A stretch of DNA of 48,943 bases from the NCBI RefSeq assembly GCF_028745515.1, contig NZ_JAQZSG010000020.1, positions 52,739 to 101,681 on the forward strand, given 5' to 3'. The stretch comes from Paenibacillus thermotolerans. GTDB taxonomy: Bacteria; Bacillota; Bacilli; Paenibacillales; YIM-B00363. The first letter of the stretch is position 1, and the number at the start of each line of letters is the position of its first letter. Under the pieces are notes generated by a model. It did not search any database. It saw nothing but the letters and a program-made list of their open reading frames with translations, and was not told the origin of the DNA. A program made the position numbers and the translations under genes. This document shows, piece after piece, positions 34,280 to 43,980 of this stretch.

Positions 34280-34447
34280 ATGGACAAACGCAAGGTCATT
34301 ACCGCATACCGCCGCGGCTTTCTGACGATTCAGGAATGCGCGCAAATTTTGGGCATCGATTCGCCGCAAATCATGAAGCTGGTGAACGATCCGCAGATGA
34401 CCGAGAAATCGCTGAAGCTGCAAAAGCCGACGGCGACTTCCGTGTAG
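34280..34447 (+). CDS. Small helical protein of unknown function
   Basis: A 55-residue protein. KVITAYRRGFLTIQECAQILGID resembles a single helix-turn-helix (AYRRG then TIQECAQIL as the first helix), and basic residues dominate the N terminus. It has a strong AGGAGG site 7 nt ahead of the ATG, and a terminator follows, so it is likely expressed. No function is assigned. It lies between cheR and aroC. Confidence 0.65.
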   Translation: MDKRKVITAYRRGFLTIQECAQILGIDSPQIMKLVNDPQMTEKSLKLQKPTATSV

Positions 34448-34471
34448 AGCAGCTTTTCATTGGCCACGGAC

Positions 34472-34502
34472 CCCCGGACAATAAAGCGTCCGGGGTTTTT
34501 GC
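34472..34502 (+). terminator. Terminator before aroC
   Basis: An 8-bp stem (CCCCGGAC with GTCCGGGG), an 8-nt loop and TTTTT. Confidence 0.85.
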
Positions 34503-34588
34503 CGTTCTTTTGATTTCTTTGCAGCCTGTCTTTCTGGTATGATCATAAAATATGCGGTTTTTGTCCGCATTCGAAAGAACGATGCTCC

Positions 34589-34617
34589 TTGTCAAATCGG
34601 GAGACGTCCTCTATAAT
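34589..34617 (+). promoter_or_regulatory. Sigma-A promoter of the aroC-aroB-aroH-trp operon
   Basis: TTGTCA (34589-34594), exactly 17 nt, and a perfect TATAAT (34612-34617), 57 bp before aroC. This is one of the best promoters in the window. Confidence 0.8.
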
Positions 34618-34674
34618 GATTCAAAACACGTTCGCGCATAAAAGCGTTAAAGGCATAAAAGGGAGGAACCTTAC

Positions 34675-35838
34675 GTGAGGTTTTTGACAGCGGGGGAAAC
34701 GCACGGTCCGCAGCTGACGGCGATTGTGGAAGGAATGCCGAGCAATGTGCCGGTCACAGCGGAAGCGATTAACGAGCAGCTGGGGAGAAGACAGAAGGGC
34801 TACGGCCGAGGCCGGCGCATGCAAATCGAGAAGGACGAGGTCGAAATTGTCGGCGGGGTGCGCCACGGCAAGTCGACGGGCGCTCCGATCGCGTTGGTCG
34901 TTCATAATAAAGACTGGAAAAACTGGACGTCCATTATGGGCATCGAGCCGATGGAGGGCGACGCGGAAGCGAAGCGCCGCGTCAACCGTCCGAGACCGGG
35001 GCATGCCGATTTGAACGGCGGACTGAAATACAATCAGCGCGATCTGCGCAACATTCTGGAGCGCTCCAGCGCACGAGAGACGACGGTCAGAGTGGCTGTC
35101 GGCGCGCTTGCCCGCGAATTTCTTGCGCAATTCGGCATCAAGATCGCCGGACATGTGCTTCGCATCGGCGAGGTAGAGGCGCCACCGGTGCAGCTGCCGA
35201 TTGATGAGCTGCGCGCCGTGACCGAAGACTCGCCGGTTCGCGTAGCGGATAAAGAAACGGAAGAGCGGATGATTGCCGCCATCGATGCGGCGAAGAACGA
35301 CGGCGATACGCTAGGCGGCATCGTGGAGACGATCGTGGAAGGCTGCCCGGTGGGCTTAGGCTCCCACGTCCAGTGGGATCGGAAGCTGGACGGGCGAATC
35401 GCTCAAGCGGTCGTTTCGATTCAGGCGTTTAAGGGCGTCGAGGTCGGCATCGGCTTTGAAGCGGCGCGCCTGCGCGGCTCCAAAGTTCACGACGAAATCC
35501 TATATAAAGCGGAGACGGGCTTCAAGAGAGCCACGAACCGTGCCGGCGGCTTCGAGGGCGGTATGACGACAGGCGAGCCGATCGTCGTTCGCGGCGTCAT
35601 GAAGCCGATCTCTACGCTATATAAGCCGCTGCAAAGCGTCGACATCGATACGAAGGAGCAATACACCGCCCAAGTGGAGCGTTCCGATACGTGTGCCGTG
35701 CCTGCGGCAAGCGTCATTATGGAGAACGTGGTGGCGTGGGAAGTGGCGAACGCGTTTCTCGAGAAGTTCGGCGGGGATTCCATCGAGGAAATTCGCCGAA
35801 ACTATGAAAGCTACTTGGAACAAGTTAGGAATTACTAG
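34675..35838 (+). CDS. aroC: Chorismate synthase
   Basis: A 387-residue enzyme that makes chorismate from EPSP, using reduced FMN. Conserved parts: [32 protein letters not shown], and [22 protein letters not shown] (split at 125-146). It is the gene called aroF in B. subtilis. The GTG start has GGGAGG 8 nt upstream. Chorismate is then used by AroH and TrpE in this operon and by MqnA upstream. Confidence 0.97.
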   Translation: MRFLTAGETHGPQLTAIVEGMPSNVPVTAEAINEQLGRRQKGYGRGRRMQIEKDEVEIVGGVRHGKSTGAPIALVVHNKDWKNWTSIMGIEPMEGDAEAKRRVNRPRPGHADLNGGLKYNQRDLRNILERSSARETTVRVAVGALAREFLAQFGIKIAGHVLRIGEVEAPPVQLPIDELRAVTEDSPVRVADKETEERMIAAIDAAKNDGDTLGGIVETIVEGCPVGLGSHVQWDRKLDGRIAQAVVSIQAFKGVEVGIGFEAARLRGSKVHDEILYKAETGFKRATNRAGGFEGGMTTGEPIVVRGVMKPISTLYKPLQSVDIDTKEQYTAQVERSDTCAVPAASVIMENVVAWEVANAFLEKFGGDSIEEIRRNYESYLEQVRNY

Positions 35839-35839
35839 A

Positions 35840-36964
35840 ATGAGCGGCCAGGTGAAGGAACTGCAAGTTGAGTTAGGCGAGCGGTCGTACCCGATTTATA
35901 TCGGAACGGGCTTGCTCCGCCGGTTCGGAGAATATGCCGTGCGAAACGGCCTGCCTAAGAAATCGCCGCTGCTGATCGTTGCGGATGAGGAGACGGGCCC
36001 GCGCTATTTGCAGACGGTGCTCGATTCGCTGCGGGAATCCGGCTATACGGCCGGCAGCCGCGTCGTCCCCTCCGGGGAGCGTTCGAAAAATTTGTCCGAG
36101 CTCGAAGGCATCGTGACGAGCGCCTTGGAGCTCGGGCTCGACCGGGATTCTACGATTGTCGCGCTCGGGGGAGGCGTCGTCGGCGACTTGGCCGGCTTCG
36201 CCGCCGCGTCTTATATGAGAGGCGTTCGCTTCGTGCAGGCGCCCACCACCATTCTGGCGCACGATTCCAGCGTGGGAGGCAAGGTCGCGGTCAATCACCC
36301 GCTTGCCAAGAACATTATCGGAGCGTTTCACCAGCCGGAATTCGTCCTATACGATACCGACACGCTGGCAACGCTTCCCGCCAGAGAAGTGCGCTCGGGA
36401 CTTGCCGAGGTTGCCAAGCACGGGCTCATCCGCGACGAGTCGTTCGTCGCTTGGTGCATGGAGCATGCGGACGCTTTGCTTTCTCTTGATCGCGAAGCGC
36501 TCGCGTATGCGCTGTTCGAAGGATGCCGCGTGAAGGCGGACGTCGTCTCGAAGGACGAGCGGGAAGGCGGCTTAAGGGCGATCCTTAACTTGGGCCATAC
36601 GATCGGCCATGCGCTGGAAGCAGTTGCGGGGTATGGCGAGCTGACGCACGGGGAAGCGATCTCCATCGGCATGTGCGGCTCCGCGCGTCTTGCGGCGCGG
36701 CTCGGTGCGGCGGACGAAGCCGTGGAGAGGGAAACGCGGCGTCTGCTGACGCGCTTCGGCTTGCCGACGGCGATTCCGGCACCGATGGATACCGATCAAA
36801 TTATGGACGCCATGATGCACGACAAAAAATTCCGCGGCGGACAAATGGTGTTCGTGCTGCCGACGCGCATCGGCGACGTGGAAATTCGCAAGGGCATTCC
36901 GTCGGAGCTTGTCCGCTCCGTCGTGGAATCATTGAAGGAAGGGGAGCAGAGCGATGTACGTTAG
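35840..36964 (+). CDS. aroB: 3-dehydroquinate synthase
   Basis: A 374-residue NAD- and metal-dependent enzyme of the shikimate pathway. The motifs are VVGDLAGFAAASYMRGV, DSSVGGKVAVNHPLAKNIIGAFHQP (split about 147-171) and the metal site LNLGHTIGHALE with H. The start is the ATG at 35840, one base after the aroC stop; the long frame upstream lies within aroC. The end overlaps aroH by 11 bp. Confidence 0.96.
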   Translation: MSGQVKELQVELGERSYPIYIGTGLLRRFGEYAVRNGLPKKSPLLIVADEETGPRYLQTVLDSLRESGYTAGSRVVPSGERSKNLSELEGIVTSALELGLDRDSTIVALGGGVVGDLAGFAAASYMRGVRFVQAPTTILAHDSSVGGKVAVNHPLAKNIIGAFHQPEFVLYDTDTLATLPAREVRSGLAEVAKHGLIRDESFVAWCMEHADALLSLDREALAYALFEGCRVKADVVSKDEREGGLRAILNLGHTIGHALEAVAGYGELTHGEAISIGMCGSARLAARLGAADEAVERETRRLLTRFGLPTAIPAPMDTDQIMDAMMHDKKFRGGQMVFVLPTRIGDVEIRKGIPSELVRSVVESLKEGEQSDVR

Positions 36965-37322
36965 GGGAATTCGCGGCGCGACTACCGTTAAGCATAATGA
37001 AGAGCAGGAAATTTTGACGAACACCGCGGAGCTGCTTTCCGCCATTATTGCCGAGAACAGCTTGGCTCCGGAAGACATCTGCAGCGTCTTGGTAACGGTG
37101 ACCCCCGACATCGACGCGGCCTTTCCGGCTAAAGCGATTCGCAATTTGCCGGGATGGGAGCTGGTGCCGGTCATGTGCTCGCTGGAAATTGCCGTGGCGG
37201 GCTCGCTGCCGCTTTGCATCCGGCTGATGGTGCACGCCAACACGACAAAGCGGCAAAACGAAATCGTACATGTATATTTAAACGATGCAAAGAAGCTCAG
37301 ACCCGATCTATTGAACCGTTGA
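36954..37322 (+). CDS. aroH: Chorismate mutase (AroH class)
   Basis: A 122-residue trimeric enzyme that rearranges chorismate to prephenate. The family start MYVRGIRGATTV gives the catalytic Arg7; CSLEIAVAGSLPLCIRLMVH (residues 75-94) gives the catalytic Glu78 and Arg90. It is not the helical AroQ type. It overlaps aroB by 11 bp. The stop codon TGA at 37320-37322 is part of the -35 box of the trp promoter. Confidence 0.95.
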   Translation: MYVRGIRGATTVKHNEEQEILTNTAELLSAIIAENSLAPEDICSVLVTVTPDIDAAFPAKAIRNLPGWELVPVMCSLEIAVAGSLPLCIRLMVHANTTKRQNEIVHVYLNDAKKLRPDLLNR

Positions 37323-37348
37323 CGTTTTGCAAGAACATAGTGTATAGT
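37319..37348 (+). promoter_or_regulatory. Sigma-A promoter of the trp operon
   Basis: TTGACG (37319-37324), 18 nt, TATAGT (37343-37348). The predicted start is near 37355, only a few nucleotides before the TRAP-site triplets. The -35 contains the aroH stop codon, so trp can be read from here or from the aroC promoter. Confidence 0.7.
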
Positions 37349-37359
37349 GAGAATCAGCC

Positions 37360-37407
37360 GAGTTAGTTAGAGCCGAGTAGAGTTTAGTGGAGACGAGAAG
37401 AGACGAG
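37360..37407 (+). promoter_or_regulatory. TRAP binding site in the trp leader
   Basis: Ten GAG/TAG triplets fall in 48 nt: 37360, 37364, 37370, 37375, 37380, 37385, 37390, 37395, 37400 and 37405. The last eight are at exact 5-nt steps (triplet plus 2-nt spacer), the ideal spacing for wrapping RNA around the 11-subunit TRAP ring. A further GAG at 37349 lies before the predicted transcription start. TRAP itself is encoded at 26999. GTAGAG at 37377-37382 is complementary to CTCTAC in the terminator's left arm, so a competing antiterminator can form. Confidence 0.9.
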
Positions 37408-37509
37408 AGCTTTGTTGAATATGTTTGTATGCGCGTCCTTAATCGATTAAGGGTGTTCGTTTTCGCATACATATACGATTCGTCCTTTATCCACATATGA
37501 ACTATTACG

Positions 37510-37540
37510 GCCTCTACGCTCAGTAGAGGCTTTTTTATTT
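37510..37540 (+). terminator. Attenuator terminator of the trp operon
   Basis: An 8-bp perfect stem (GCCTCTAC with GTAGAGGC), a GCTCA loop and TTTTTTATTTT, ending 33 bp before trpE. A larger hairpin (TGTATGCG with CGCATACA, enclosing CCTTAATCGATTAAGG) lies between it and the TRAP site at 37426-37471. Confidence 0.88.
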
Positions 37541-37572
37541 TCCTCGGCAAAAACCAAGAGGAGGAACCGACC

Positions 37573-39126
37573 TTGATCCAACCCGGAATGGAAGCATTTA
37601 AGCGGCTTTGCGGCCGGTATAACTTGATCCCGGTAACCAAAACGATTATGGCCGATACGGAAACGCCGATTCGGGTGTTCCAGCAATTGAGCGACGACCC
37701 GTATTGTTTCTTGCTGGAGAGCGTCGAAGGCGGCGCGAAGTGGGCGAGATATTCGTTTATCGGCACCGATCCGTTTCTTGTCGTCAGAGGCAAGGGCGGC
37801 ACGATCGAAGTGGAACGCAAAGGCTCGGTCGAGCACGTATCCGAGCAGCCGATCCATTATTTAAGAAAGCTGCTTTCCGGATACGCAAGCCCGCAGCTGG
37901 ACGGCTTTCCCCGCTTCATGGGAGGGGCGGTCGGGTTTTTCGGTTACGATCTTCTTCAATATTATGAGAAAAAGCTGTCGCCGCACCGTGTGGACGACCT
38001 GCAGATGGACGATATTCAGTTTATGTTCTGCGACCAAATTATCGTCTTCGATCATCTGAAGCAGCAGATGCATGTCGTCGCCAATGCGCATGTCCCGGAT
38101 GGAGCCGACGAAGGGCAAATCCACGCAGCGTACGCCGAGGCGGGCGAACGGATTGAAGGGACGCTAAGAAGGCTGCACGGCGGCGTTGCCGCGGGCTATA
38201 CCGCTGCGGCGCGAACCGTGTCCGGACCGGTACCGGTCGATGCGGCCGATTTGACGTCGAATGTGACGAAGGAGCAGTTTTTGGCGAACGTGGAGCGTGC
38301 GAAGGAGTATATTCGCGCGGGGGACATTTTTCAAGTGGTGCTTTCCCAACGGTTCGAGATGGATACCGACGTATCCCCTCTGCATGTATACCGTGTGCTT
38401 CGGACGATGAACCCGTCTCCGTATATGTACTATTTAAAAATGGGCGAAGACACGATTGTCGGAACGTCCCCCGAGCTGCTGGTGCGAGTGGAAGGGGATA
38501 AAGTGCAAACGAGACCGATCGCGGGCACGCGGCCGAGAGGAGCGACGCCGGAGGAAGACCAGAGGCTCGAGCAGGAGCTGCTTGCCGACGAGAAGGAGCT
38601 TGCGGAGCATCTGATGCTCGTCGATCTTGGCCGCAACGATATCGGCCGCGTAAGCAAGCCGGGTACGGTGCAGTTGGATGCCTACATGGATATCGAGAAA
38701 TATTCGCATGTCATGCACATCGTATCGAACGTATCCGGCACGCTTAGAGAAGACCGCGATTTCTACGATGCGTTCCTTTCCTGCATGCCGGCCGGAACCG
38801 TATCCGGCGCTCCGAAGCTGAGAGCTATGGAGATTATTGCGGAGCTGGAGCGGGAGTCCAGGGGCGCTTATGCGGGGGCGATCGGCTATCTCGGGTTTTC
38901 GGGAAACCTGGATACGTGCATCACGATTCGAACGATTATTTTCAAAGGACATAAAGCGTACGTGCAAGCGGGGGCCGGAATCGTATGGGATTCCGTGCCG
39001 ATCCGGGAATACGAGGAGACGGTCAACAAGGCGAAGGCGCTGCTGTCGTCGATTCGGACGGCGGAAGCGATTTTCGGCGGGGAACGCTACGCGGCCGTTA
39101 CGGTCAATCAAGATTATTACCGGTAA
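37573..39126 (+). CDS. trpE: Anthranilate synthase component I
   Basis: A 517-residue enzyme that converts chorismate to anthranilate with an amidotransferase partner. The tryptophan feedback site LLES lies at 47-50 ([18 protein letters not shown]). The C-terminal chorismate-binding domain has [32 protein letters not shown] and [18 protein letters not shown]. The start is TTG with GAGGAGG about 6 nt upstream. There is no trpG in the operon; as in Bacillus the glutaminase is probably the shared PabA elsewhere. Confidence 0.97.
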   Translation: MIQPGMEAFKRLCGRYNLIPVTKTIMADTETPIRVFQQLSDDPYCFLLESVEGGAKWARYSFIGTDPFLVVRGKGGTIEVERKGSVEHVSEQPIHYLRKLLSGYASPQLDGFPRFMGGAVGFFGYDLLQYYEKKLSPHRVDDLQMDDIQFMFCDQIIVFDHLKQQMHVVANAHVPDGADEGQIHAAYAEAGERIEGTLRRLHGGVAAGYTAAARTVSGPVPVDAADLTSNVTKEQFLANVERAKEYIRAGDIFQVVLSQRFEMDTDVSPLHVYRVLRTMNPSPYMYYLKMGEDTIVGTSPELLVRVEGDKVQTRPIAGTRPRGATPEEDQRLEQELLADEKELAEHLMLVDLGRNDIGRVSKPGTVQLDAYMDIEKYSHVMHIVSNVSGTLREDRDFYDAFLSCMPAGTVSGAPKLRAMEIIAELERESRGAYAGAIGYLGFSGNLDTCITIRTIIFKGHKAYVQAGAGIVWDSVPIREYEETVNKAKALLSSIRTAEAIFGGERYAAVTVNQDYYR

Positions 39127-39140
39127 ACTGAGGACGGGGG

Positions 39141-40190
39141 ATGAGGGACATGTCGAACAAAACGGTTGTGCAGGAAGCGATTGAAACGTTGATCGGCGGG
39201 CGCTCCTTAAGCCGGGAAACCGCGCAAGCCGTCATGGAGACGATCATGGAGGGCGAAGCGACGCAGTCGCAGATCGGAGCGCTGCTGGCGACGCTGCGCA
39301 TGAAGGGAGAGACGGTCGACGAGGTGGTCGGCTTGGCTGCAGGCATGCGTTCGAAGGTGAACGGGGTCAGTACGGCTGCAGAGGGTCTGCTCGATACGTG
39401 CGGCACCGGCGGGGACGGGCAGCATACGTTCAACATATCGACCGCCGCGGCGATCGTAGCCGCAGGCGGCGGCGTTCGGGTCGCCAAGCACGGCAACCGC
39501 GCGATGTCGAGCAAGAGCGGCAGCGCGGACGTGCTTGAGGCGCTCGGCGTCAATATTCATCTCGGCAGCGAGTCTGCGGAGCGGTGCTTGAAGGCGATTG
39601 GCATTTGCTTCATGTTCGCGCAGGTGTATCATCCTTCGATGAAATACGCGGCGGCTCCCCGCAAGGAGCTTGGGATGCGCACCGTGTTCAACCTGCTCGG
39701 ACCGCTTACGAATCCGGCAGGCGCCGACCGGCAGCTGCTCGGCGTGTTCGATCGGAACTTAACCGAGCTGATGGCGAACGTGCTGAAGGGGCTCGGTTCG
39801 CGGCGCGCGCTCGTCGTCGGCTCCCACGACGGGCTGGACGAAATCAGCCTGTCCGCAGCGACGCGGGTGACGGAGCTGAAGGACGGCAATGTGGTCACAT
39901 ACGATATCGCTCCTGACGATCTTGGACTGAAATCGTGTAAAATAGAAGAGTTAAGAGGCGGCGACGCGAAGGAAAACGCGGAGAAAATCCGCAGATTGCT
40001 TGCCGGAGAACGCGGCGCATACCGCGATGTCGTGCTTGCCAACGCCGGGGCATGCTTCTATGTGACCGGCGTCAGCGGCACGCTGCAGGAAGGCGTGAAG
40101 CGTGCGGCGGATGCGATCGATTCGGGGGCGGCGCTGCAAAAGCTGGACGACTTGGTGAAGCTGACGGGGGAACTGGCTCATGTATCTTGA
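39141..40190 (+). CDS. trpD: Anthranilate phosphoribosyltransferase
   Basis: A 349-residue enzyme that joins anthranilate and PRPP. The PRPP loop CGTGGDGQHTFNIST and the KHGNRAMSSKSGSADVLEALG segment (split 111-131) are intact. Start is ATG 39141; ATG 39150 is an alternative with an equally plausible ribosome site. The end overlaps trpC by 11 bp. Confidence 0.96.
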   Translation: MRDMSNKTVVQEAIETLIGGRSLSRETAQAVMETIMEGEATQSQIGALLATLRMKGETVDEVVGLAAGMRSKVNGVSTAAEGLLDTCGTGGDGQHTFNISTAAAIVAAGGGVRVAKHGNRAMSSKSGSADVLEALGVNIHLGSESAERCLKAIGICFMFAQVYHPSMKYAAAPRKELGMRTVFNLLGPLTNPAGADRQLLGVFDRNLTELMANVLKGLGSRRALVVGSHDGLDEISLSAATRVTELKDGNVVTYDIAPDDLGLKSCKIEELRGGDAKENAEKIRRLLAGERGAYRDVVLANAGACFYVTGVSGTLQEGVKRAADAIDSGAALQKLDDLVKLTGELAHVS

Positions 40191-40968
40191 TCGGATTGTT
40201 GAAGTGAAGAAGAAGGAAGTGGCCGAGCTTCGGGAGAAAACCTCGATTGCGGAGCTGGAGCGGGCTATATCGGTATTGCCGGGAACGAAAGGGTTTCATG
40301 CGGCTTTGAAAGATCGCAAGAGACCGATGGGGCTCATCGCGGAAGTAAAGAAGGCATCGCCTTCGAAAGGGTTGATTCGCCCGGACTTCGATCCGGTGGA
40401 GATCGCGAAGGCGTATGAAGCGGCAGGGGCGGACTGCTTGTCCGTCCTTACCGACGCGCCGCATTTCCAAGGGGCAAACGATTATTTGTCGAACGTCCGG
40501 AAGGCGGTAGCGCTGCCGCTGCTGCGGAAGGATTTTACGATCGATCCGCTGCAAATTTATGAAGCGAGAGCGATCGGGGCCGACGCGGTGCTGCTTATTG
40601 CGGCCATCCTGACGAAGGACGAGCTGAGGCGGTTTATGGAGCTTGCTTCCGGACTAGGACTGGATACGCTGCTCGAGGTTCATGACCGGGCGGAGCTGGA
40701 GACGGCGCTGGAGCTGGATGCGCCGCTTATCGGCATCAACAACCGGAATTTGCATACGTTTGTGACCGATGTGAAGGTGACGGAGGAGCTTGCCCGGCAT
40801 ATTCCGGAAGGGAAGACCGTGGTCAGCGAAAGCGGCATTTCGCGGTCGGAGGAAATCGAATACTTGCGATCGGTTGGCGCCGCCGCGGTGCTGGTAGGGG
40901 AGCATTTTATGCGTCAAGCCGATATCGGCGCCGCGGTGAACGAGCTGATGGGAGCATTGGTCCGATGA
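40180..40968 (+). CDS. trpC: Indole-3-glycerol phosphate synthase
   Basis: A 262-residue TIM barrel that closes the indole ring from CdRP. Key segments: AEVKKASPSKGLIRPDFDP with the catalytic Lys, LLRKDFTIDPLQIYEARAIGADAVLLI (split 110-136), GINNRNLHTF and VSESGISRSEEI. It is coupled to trpD and, through ATGA, to trpF. Confidence 0.97.
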   Translation: MYLDRIVEVKKKEVAELREKTSIAELERAISVLPGTKGFHAALKDRKRPMGLIAEVKKASPSKGLIRPDFDPVEIAKAYEAAGADCLSVLTDAPHFQGANDYLSNVRKAVALPLLRKDFTIDPLQIYEARAIGADAVLLIAAILTKDELRRFMELASGLGLDTLLEVHDRAELETALELDAPLIGINNRNLHTFVTDVKVTEELARHIPEGKTVVSESGISRSEEIEYLRSVGAAAVLVGEHFMRQADIGAAVNELMGALVR

Positions 40969-41687
40969 GGGAGCCGGAGTTGGAGCTGAAGCTGAAGCTG
41001 AAGCTGGAAAGTCCTCAGGTGAAAATATGCGGGCTCATGCTGCCGGAGACGGCGAAGCAGATGCAGGAGGCCGGAGCGGACGTCGATTATATCGGCTTCG
41101 TGTTTGCGCCGAGCAAGCGCCGGATCGATGCGGCGCGGGCGAAGGAAATCGCTCAGGCGTTCGGGGGCGGGACTGCCCCTGTGCCGCGCTTCGTCGGCGT
41201 ATTTGTGAATCCCGAGCCGGAGGAGCTGGATGCGATCGTTAAAGCCGTTCCGCTGGACGCCGTGCAGCTGCACGGTGACGAGACGGCGGAGTATTGCCGG
41301 GAAGTGAAGCGGCGGCATCCTCGCGTCGAGGTGTGGAAGGCGCTCGGCGTTTCGGGCGATTCGCTTCATGGCGAGACGGCTGCGGCCGATCGGCTTGGGC
41401 CGTATGAAGGCGCCGTCGACACGGTTCTGCTCGACGCATGGGACCCGAAGACGATCGGAGGCACCGGCACGACGTTTCGATGGGAAGCGATTCCGGCGTA
41501 TCAGTACTGGTGCGATTCCAATGGCGTCCGGCTCATTGTGGCCGGCGGATTGAATTCCGGCAACGTTGGCGATTTGCTGGATGCCTACGCGGTCGGCGCG
41601 GTGGACGTATCCAGCGGCGTGGAAACGGATGGCGTGAAAGATATAGAGAAAATTCGTACATTCACGGAAAGGGTGAAGGGAAGATGA
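40965..41687 (+). CDS. trpF: Phosphoribosylanthranilate isomerase
   Basis: A 240-residue TIM barrel. The catalytic Cys is in VKICGLM and the catalytic Asp in [27 protein letters not shown] and [10 protein letters not shown] bind phosphate. The N terminus is unusual: about 16 extra residues, [10 protein letters not shown]-rich, precede the normal start (VKICG), encoded by a short GAGCTG/AAGCTG tandem repeat at 40979-41004. KICGLM also differs from the more common KICGIT. Overlaps with trpC and trpB (ATGA) couple translation. Confidence 0.95.
   Translation: MREPELELKLKLKLESPQVKICGLMLPETAKQMQEAGADVDYIGFVFAPSKRRIDAARAKEIAQAFGGGTAPVPRFVGVFVNPEPEELDAIVKAVPLDAVQLHGDETAEYCREVKRRHPRVEVWKALGVSGDSLHGETAAADRLGPYEGAVDTVLLDAWDPKTIGGTGTTFRWEAIPAYQYWCDSNGVRLIVAGGLNSGNVGDLLDAYAVGAVDVSSGVETDGVKDIEKIRTFTERVKGR
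40979..41004 (+). repeat. Hexanucleotide repeat in the 5' end of trpF
   Basis: Four successive units of (G/A)AGCTG, mainly AAGCTG, encode alternating Lys/Glu-Leu. As 6 is a multiple of 3, slippage would change length but not frame. Confidence 0.75.
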
Positions 41688-42898
41688 GCATTTCGCAAGT
41701 TCCGGACATACAGGGACGTTTCGGCAAATTCGGAGGACGTTACGTGCCGGAAACGTTAATGAACGCTCTCCTTGAACTGGAGGAGGCGTACCGCCGTTAT
41801 TCGAAGGACGACGAATTTGTGAGTGAGGTTCGCGAGCTGCTGGTTCAATACTCCGGGCGTCCGACCCCGCTTTACTATGCGGAGCGACTGACCGAGCATC
41901 TCGGCGGAGCGCGCATCTTTTTGAAGAGGGAAGATTTGAACCATACCGGCGCTCACAAAATCAACAATGCGATCGGACAAGGCGTGCTGGCGAAGCGGAT
42001 GGGCAAGAAGAAGGTCATTGCGGAAACGGGAGCGGGCCAGCACGGCGTTGCCACAGCGACGGTTGCCGCGCTGCTCGGACTTGAATGCAAGGTGTTCATG
42101 GGCGAGGAGGATACTCGCCGCCAGCAATTGAACGTGTTCCGGATGAATCTGCTCGGTGCGGAAGTCGTACCGGTCACCTCCGGAACGAGGACGCTGAAGG
42201 ACGCGGGCAACGAAGCGCTGCGGTACTGGGTAAGCAATGTCGACGATACGTTCTACATTCTCGGCTCCGTCGTCGGCCCGCATCCGTACCCGATGATGGT
42301 GCGCGATTTTCAGCGCGTTATCGGCGACGAGACGCGGAAGCAAATTCTCGAGACGGAAGGCCGCCTGCCCGACGTCGTGATCGCATGCGTCGGCGGCGGC
42401 AGCAATGCGGCGGGCATGTTTTATCCGTTCGTCGACGACGAGAGCGTCCGCTTGATCGGCGTCGAAGCGGCAGGCGCGGGGGTGGACACCGACCGCCACG
42501 CGGCGACGATGACGCACGGCAAGCCCGGCGTATTCCAAGGCTCGATGAGCTATTTGCTGCAGGACGAGTACGGTCAAGTGCAGGAGGCGCATTCGATCTC
42601 GGCCGGGCTCGACTACCCGGGCATCGGTCCGGAGCATTCGTACTTGAAAGATGTCGGACGGGCGGAATATGTCCCTTGCTCGGACCAAGAAGCGCTCGAT
42701 GCGCTGCAGCTTCTTTCCCGCAAAGAGGGTATCATTCCGGCGCTGGAGAGCGCGCATGCGATAGCGCATCTGATCAAGCTCGCGCCGACGCTCGGAAAAG
42801 ACAAGACGATTGTCGTCAACCTGTCGGGCCGCGGCGATAAAGACGTCGAATCGATTATGAAATACATGAAGGAGGGCTTCGGCTATGAACGCCATTGA
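41684..42898 (+). CDS. trpB: Tryptophan synthase beta chain
   Basis: A 404-residue PLP enzyme that condenses indole and serine. The PLP lysine is K92 in [34 protein letters not shown] and the phosphate-cup [10 protein letters not shown] follow. The long type with EDLNHTGAH indicates TrpB1, the partner of TrpA. ATG 41684 overlaps trpF's stop; the open frame upstream is inside trpF. It overlaps trpA by 14 bp. Confidence 0.97.
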   Translation: MSISQVPDIQGRFGKFGGRYVPETLMNALLELEEAYRRYSKDDEFVSEVRELLVQYSGRPTPLYYAERLTEHLGGARIFLKREDLNHTGAHKINNAIGQGVLAKRMGKKKVIAETGAGQHGVATATVAALLGLECKVFMGEEDTRRQQLNVFRMNLLGAEVVPVTSGTRTLKDAGNEALRYWVSNVDDTFYILGSVVGPHPYPMMVRDFQRVIGDETRKQILETEGRLPDVVIACVGGGSNAAGMFYPFVDDESVRLIGVEAAGAGVDTDRHAATMTHGKPGVFQGSMSYLLQDEYGQVQEAHSISAGLDYPGIGPEHSYLKDVGRAEYVPCSDQEALDALQLLSRKEGIIPALESAHAIAHLIKLAPTLGKDKTIVVNLSGRGDKDVESIMKYMKEGFGYERH

Positions 42899-43697
42899 TG
42901 CGGTTTTTGCGCGTTTGAAGGAGAGCGGCGGGACGGCGTTGATCCCGTTTCTGACGATCGGAGACCCTGACTTGGATACATCCGTCGCTTTGATTCAAGA
43001 GCTGGAGCGCTCCGGCGCCGATCTGATCGAGCTCGGCGTGCCGTATTCCGATCCGCTGGCGGACGGGCCCGTCATTCAGCGGGCGTCCGAGCGCGCTTTA
43101 TCCGGCCGGCTGACGACGATCGTGGATGTGATCGGTGTGGCGCGGCGCGCGCGGGAGAGCGGAGTGAAGCTGCCGTTTATTTTGTTCACCTATTACAATC
43201 CGGTGCTTCAGCTCGGCTTCGGCCGGTTTTTCGATCTGGTGAAAGCGAACGATATTTCCGGTCTAATTATCCCGGATTTGCCGCTCGAAGAGGATGCGGA
43301 AATTCGCGCGCTTGCGGAGGAGCATAACGTCCACCTCATTCCGCTCGTGGCTCCTACTTCGCAGCAGCGCGTCGAATCGATCGCAAGCAAGGCGCGCGGC
43401 TTTGTGTACTGCGTGTCGTCGCTGGGCGTCACCGGGGAGAGAACGCAATTCGCTTCCAATATCGACGCGTTCCTTGACACGGTGCGCGGCGCGGCTTCCG
43501 TGCCGATCGCCGTCGGCTTCGGCATCAGCAGCCGCGAGCAGGTGGAGCGGTTTGCAGGCAAATGCGACGGAGTTATCGTCGGCAGCGCCATCGTGCGCAA
43601 AATCGAGGAACAGCTGGAGCTGCTGCGCGATCCTTCCAACCGTGACGAGGGTGTGCGGCGCGTAGGCGCGTTTGTGCGCGAGTTAAAAGGGGCATAA
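42885..43697 (+). CDS. trpA: Tryptophan synthase alpha chain
   Basis: A 270-residue TIM barrel that releases indole from indole-3-glycerol phosphate and channels it to TrpB. The catalytic residues are E49 ([11 protein letters not shown]) and D60 (LADGPVIQ), at the positions of the E. coli enzyme. [13 protein letters not shown] and [12 protein letters not shown] bind phosphate. It is the last trp gene; a terminator follows. Confidence 0.97.
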   Translation: MNAIDAVFARLKESGGTALIPFLTIGDPDLDTSVALIQELERSGADLIELGVPYSDPLADGPVIQRASERALSGRLTTIVDVIGVARRARESGVKLPFILFTYYNPVLQLGFGRFFDLVKANDISGLIIPDLPLEEDAEIRALAEEHNVHLIPLVAPTSQQRVESIASKARGFVYCVSSLGVTGERTQFASNIDAFLDTVRGAASVPIAVGFGISSREQVERFAGKCDGVIVGSAIVRKIEEQLELLRDPSNRDEGVRRVGAFVRELKGA

Positions 43698-43712
43698 TCG
43701 TTTTTTTTCGGG

Positions 43713-43746
43713 AAATCGGACCTTCGATTAAGGGTCCGATTTTTTC
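43713..43746 (+). terminator. Terminator after trpA
   Basis: A 10-bp perfect stem (AAATCGGACC with GGTCCGATTT), a 10-nt loop and further T residues. It separates trp from hisC-tyrA. Confidence 0.9.
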
Positions 43747-43791
43747 GTTGCCGGGTGTTATTTTTATTCCGTTTCAACCTTAACACCCGCC

Positions 43792-43950
43792 CGAACTAGC
43801 TGGCTTCACCAGAACTTAGTTTTAACTTAGTTCCGTTGCACCCTAGCGCACCGCCTGACCGCCGACCTCGAACGGAACTTTATTCCGCTGCCACCTCTCC
43901 ACCGCCCAAACTAGCTGCCTCCAACGGAAATTAGTTCCGTTAGAGCCTTC
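43792..43950. repeat. Family C repeats (AACTAGCTG / GTTCCGTT)
   Basis: Three degenerate units share AACTAGCTG, ACGGAA and TTAGTTCCGTT. The last unit contains a perfect inverted repeat AACGGAA-N5-TTCCGTT. The 600-bp gap 43698-44297 holds this array, the family B array and no gene. Confidence 0.55.
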
Positions 43951-43980
43951 GTCTTTCAAAGAAATGGTTGTGTCCGCAAG

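Noticed and set aside
37421-37450. Possible nine-codon leader peptide (MFVCASLID) in the trp leader
   Set aside because: It has no Trp codons and no clear ribosome site, and the GAG/TAG array already explains control.
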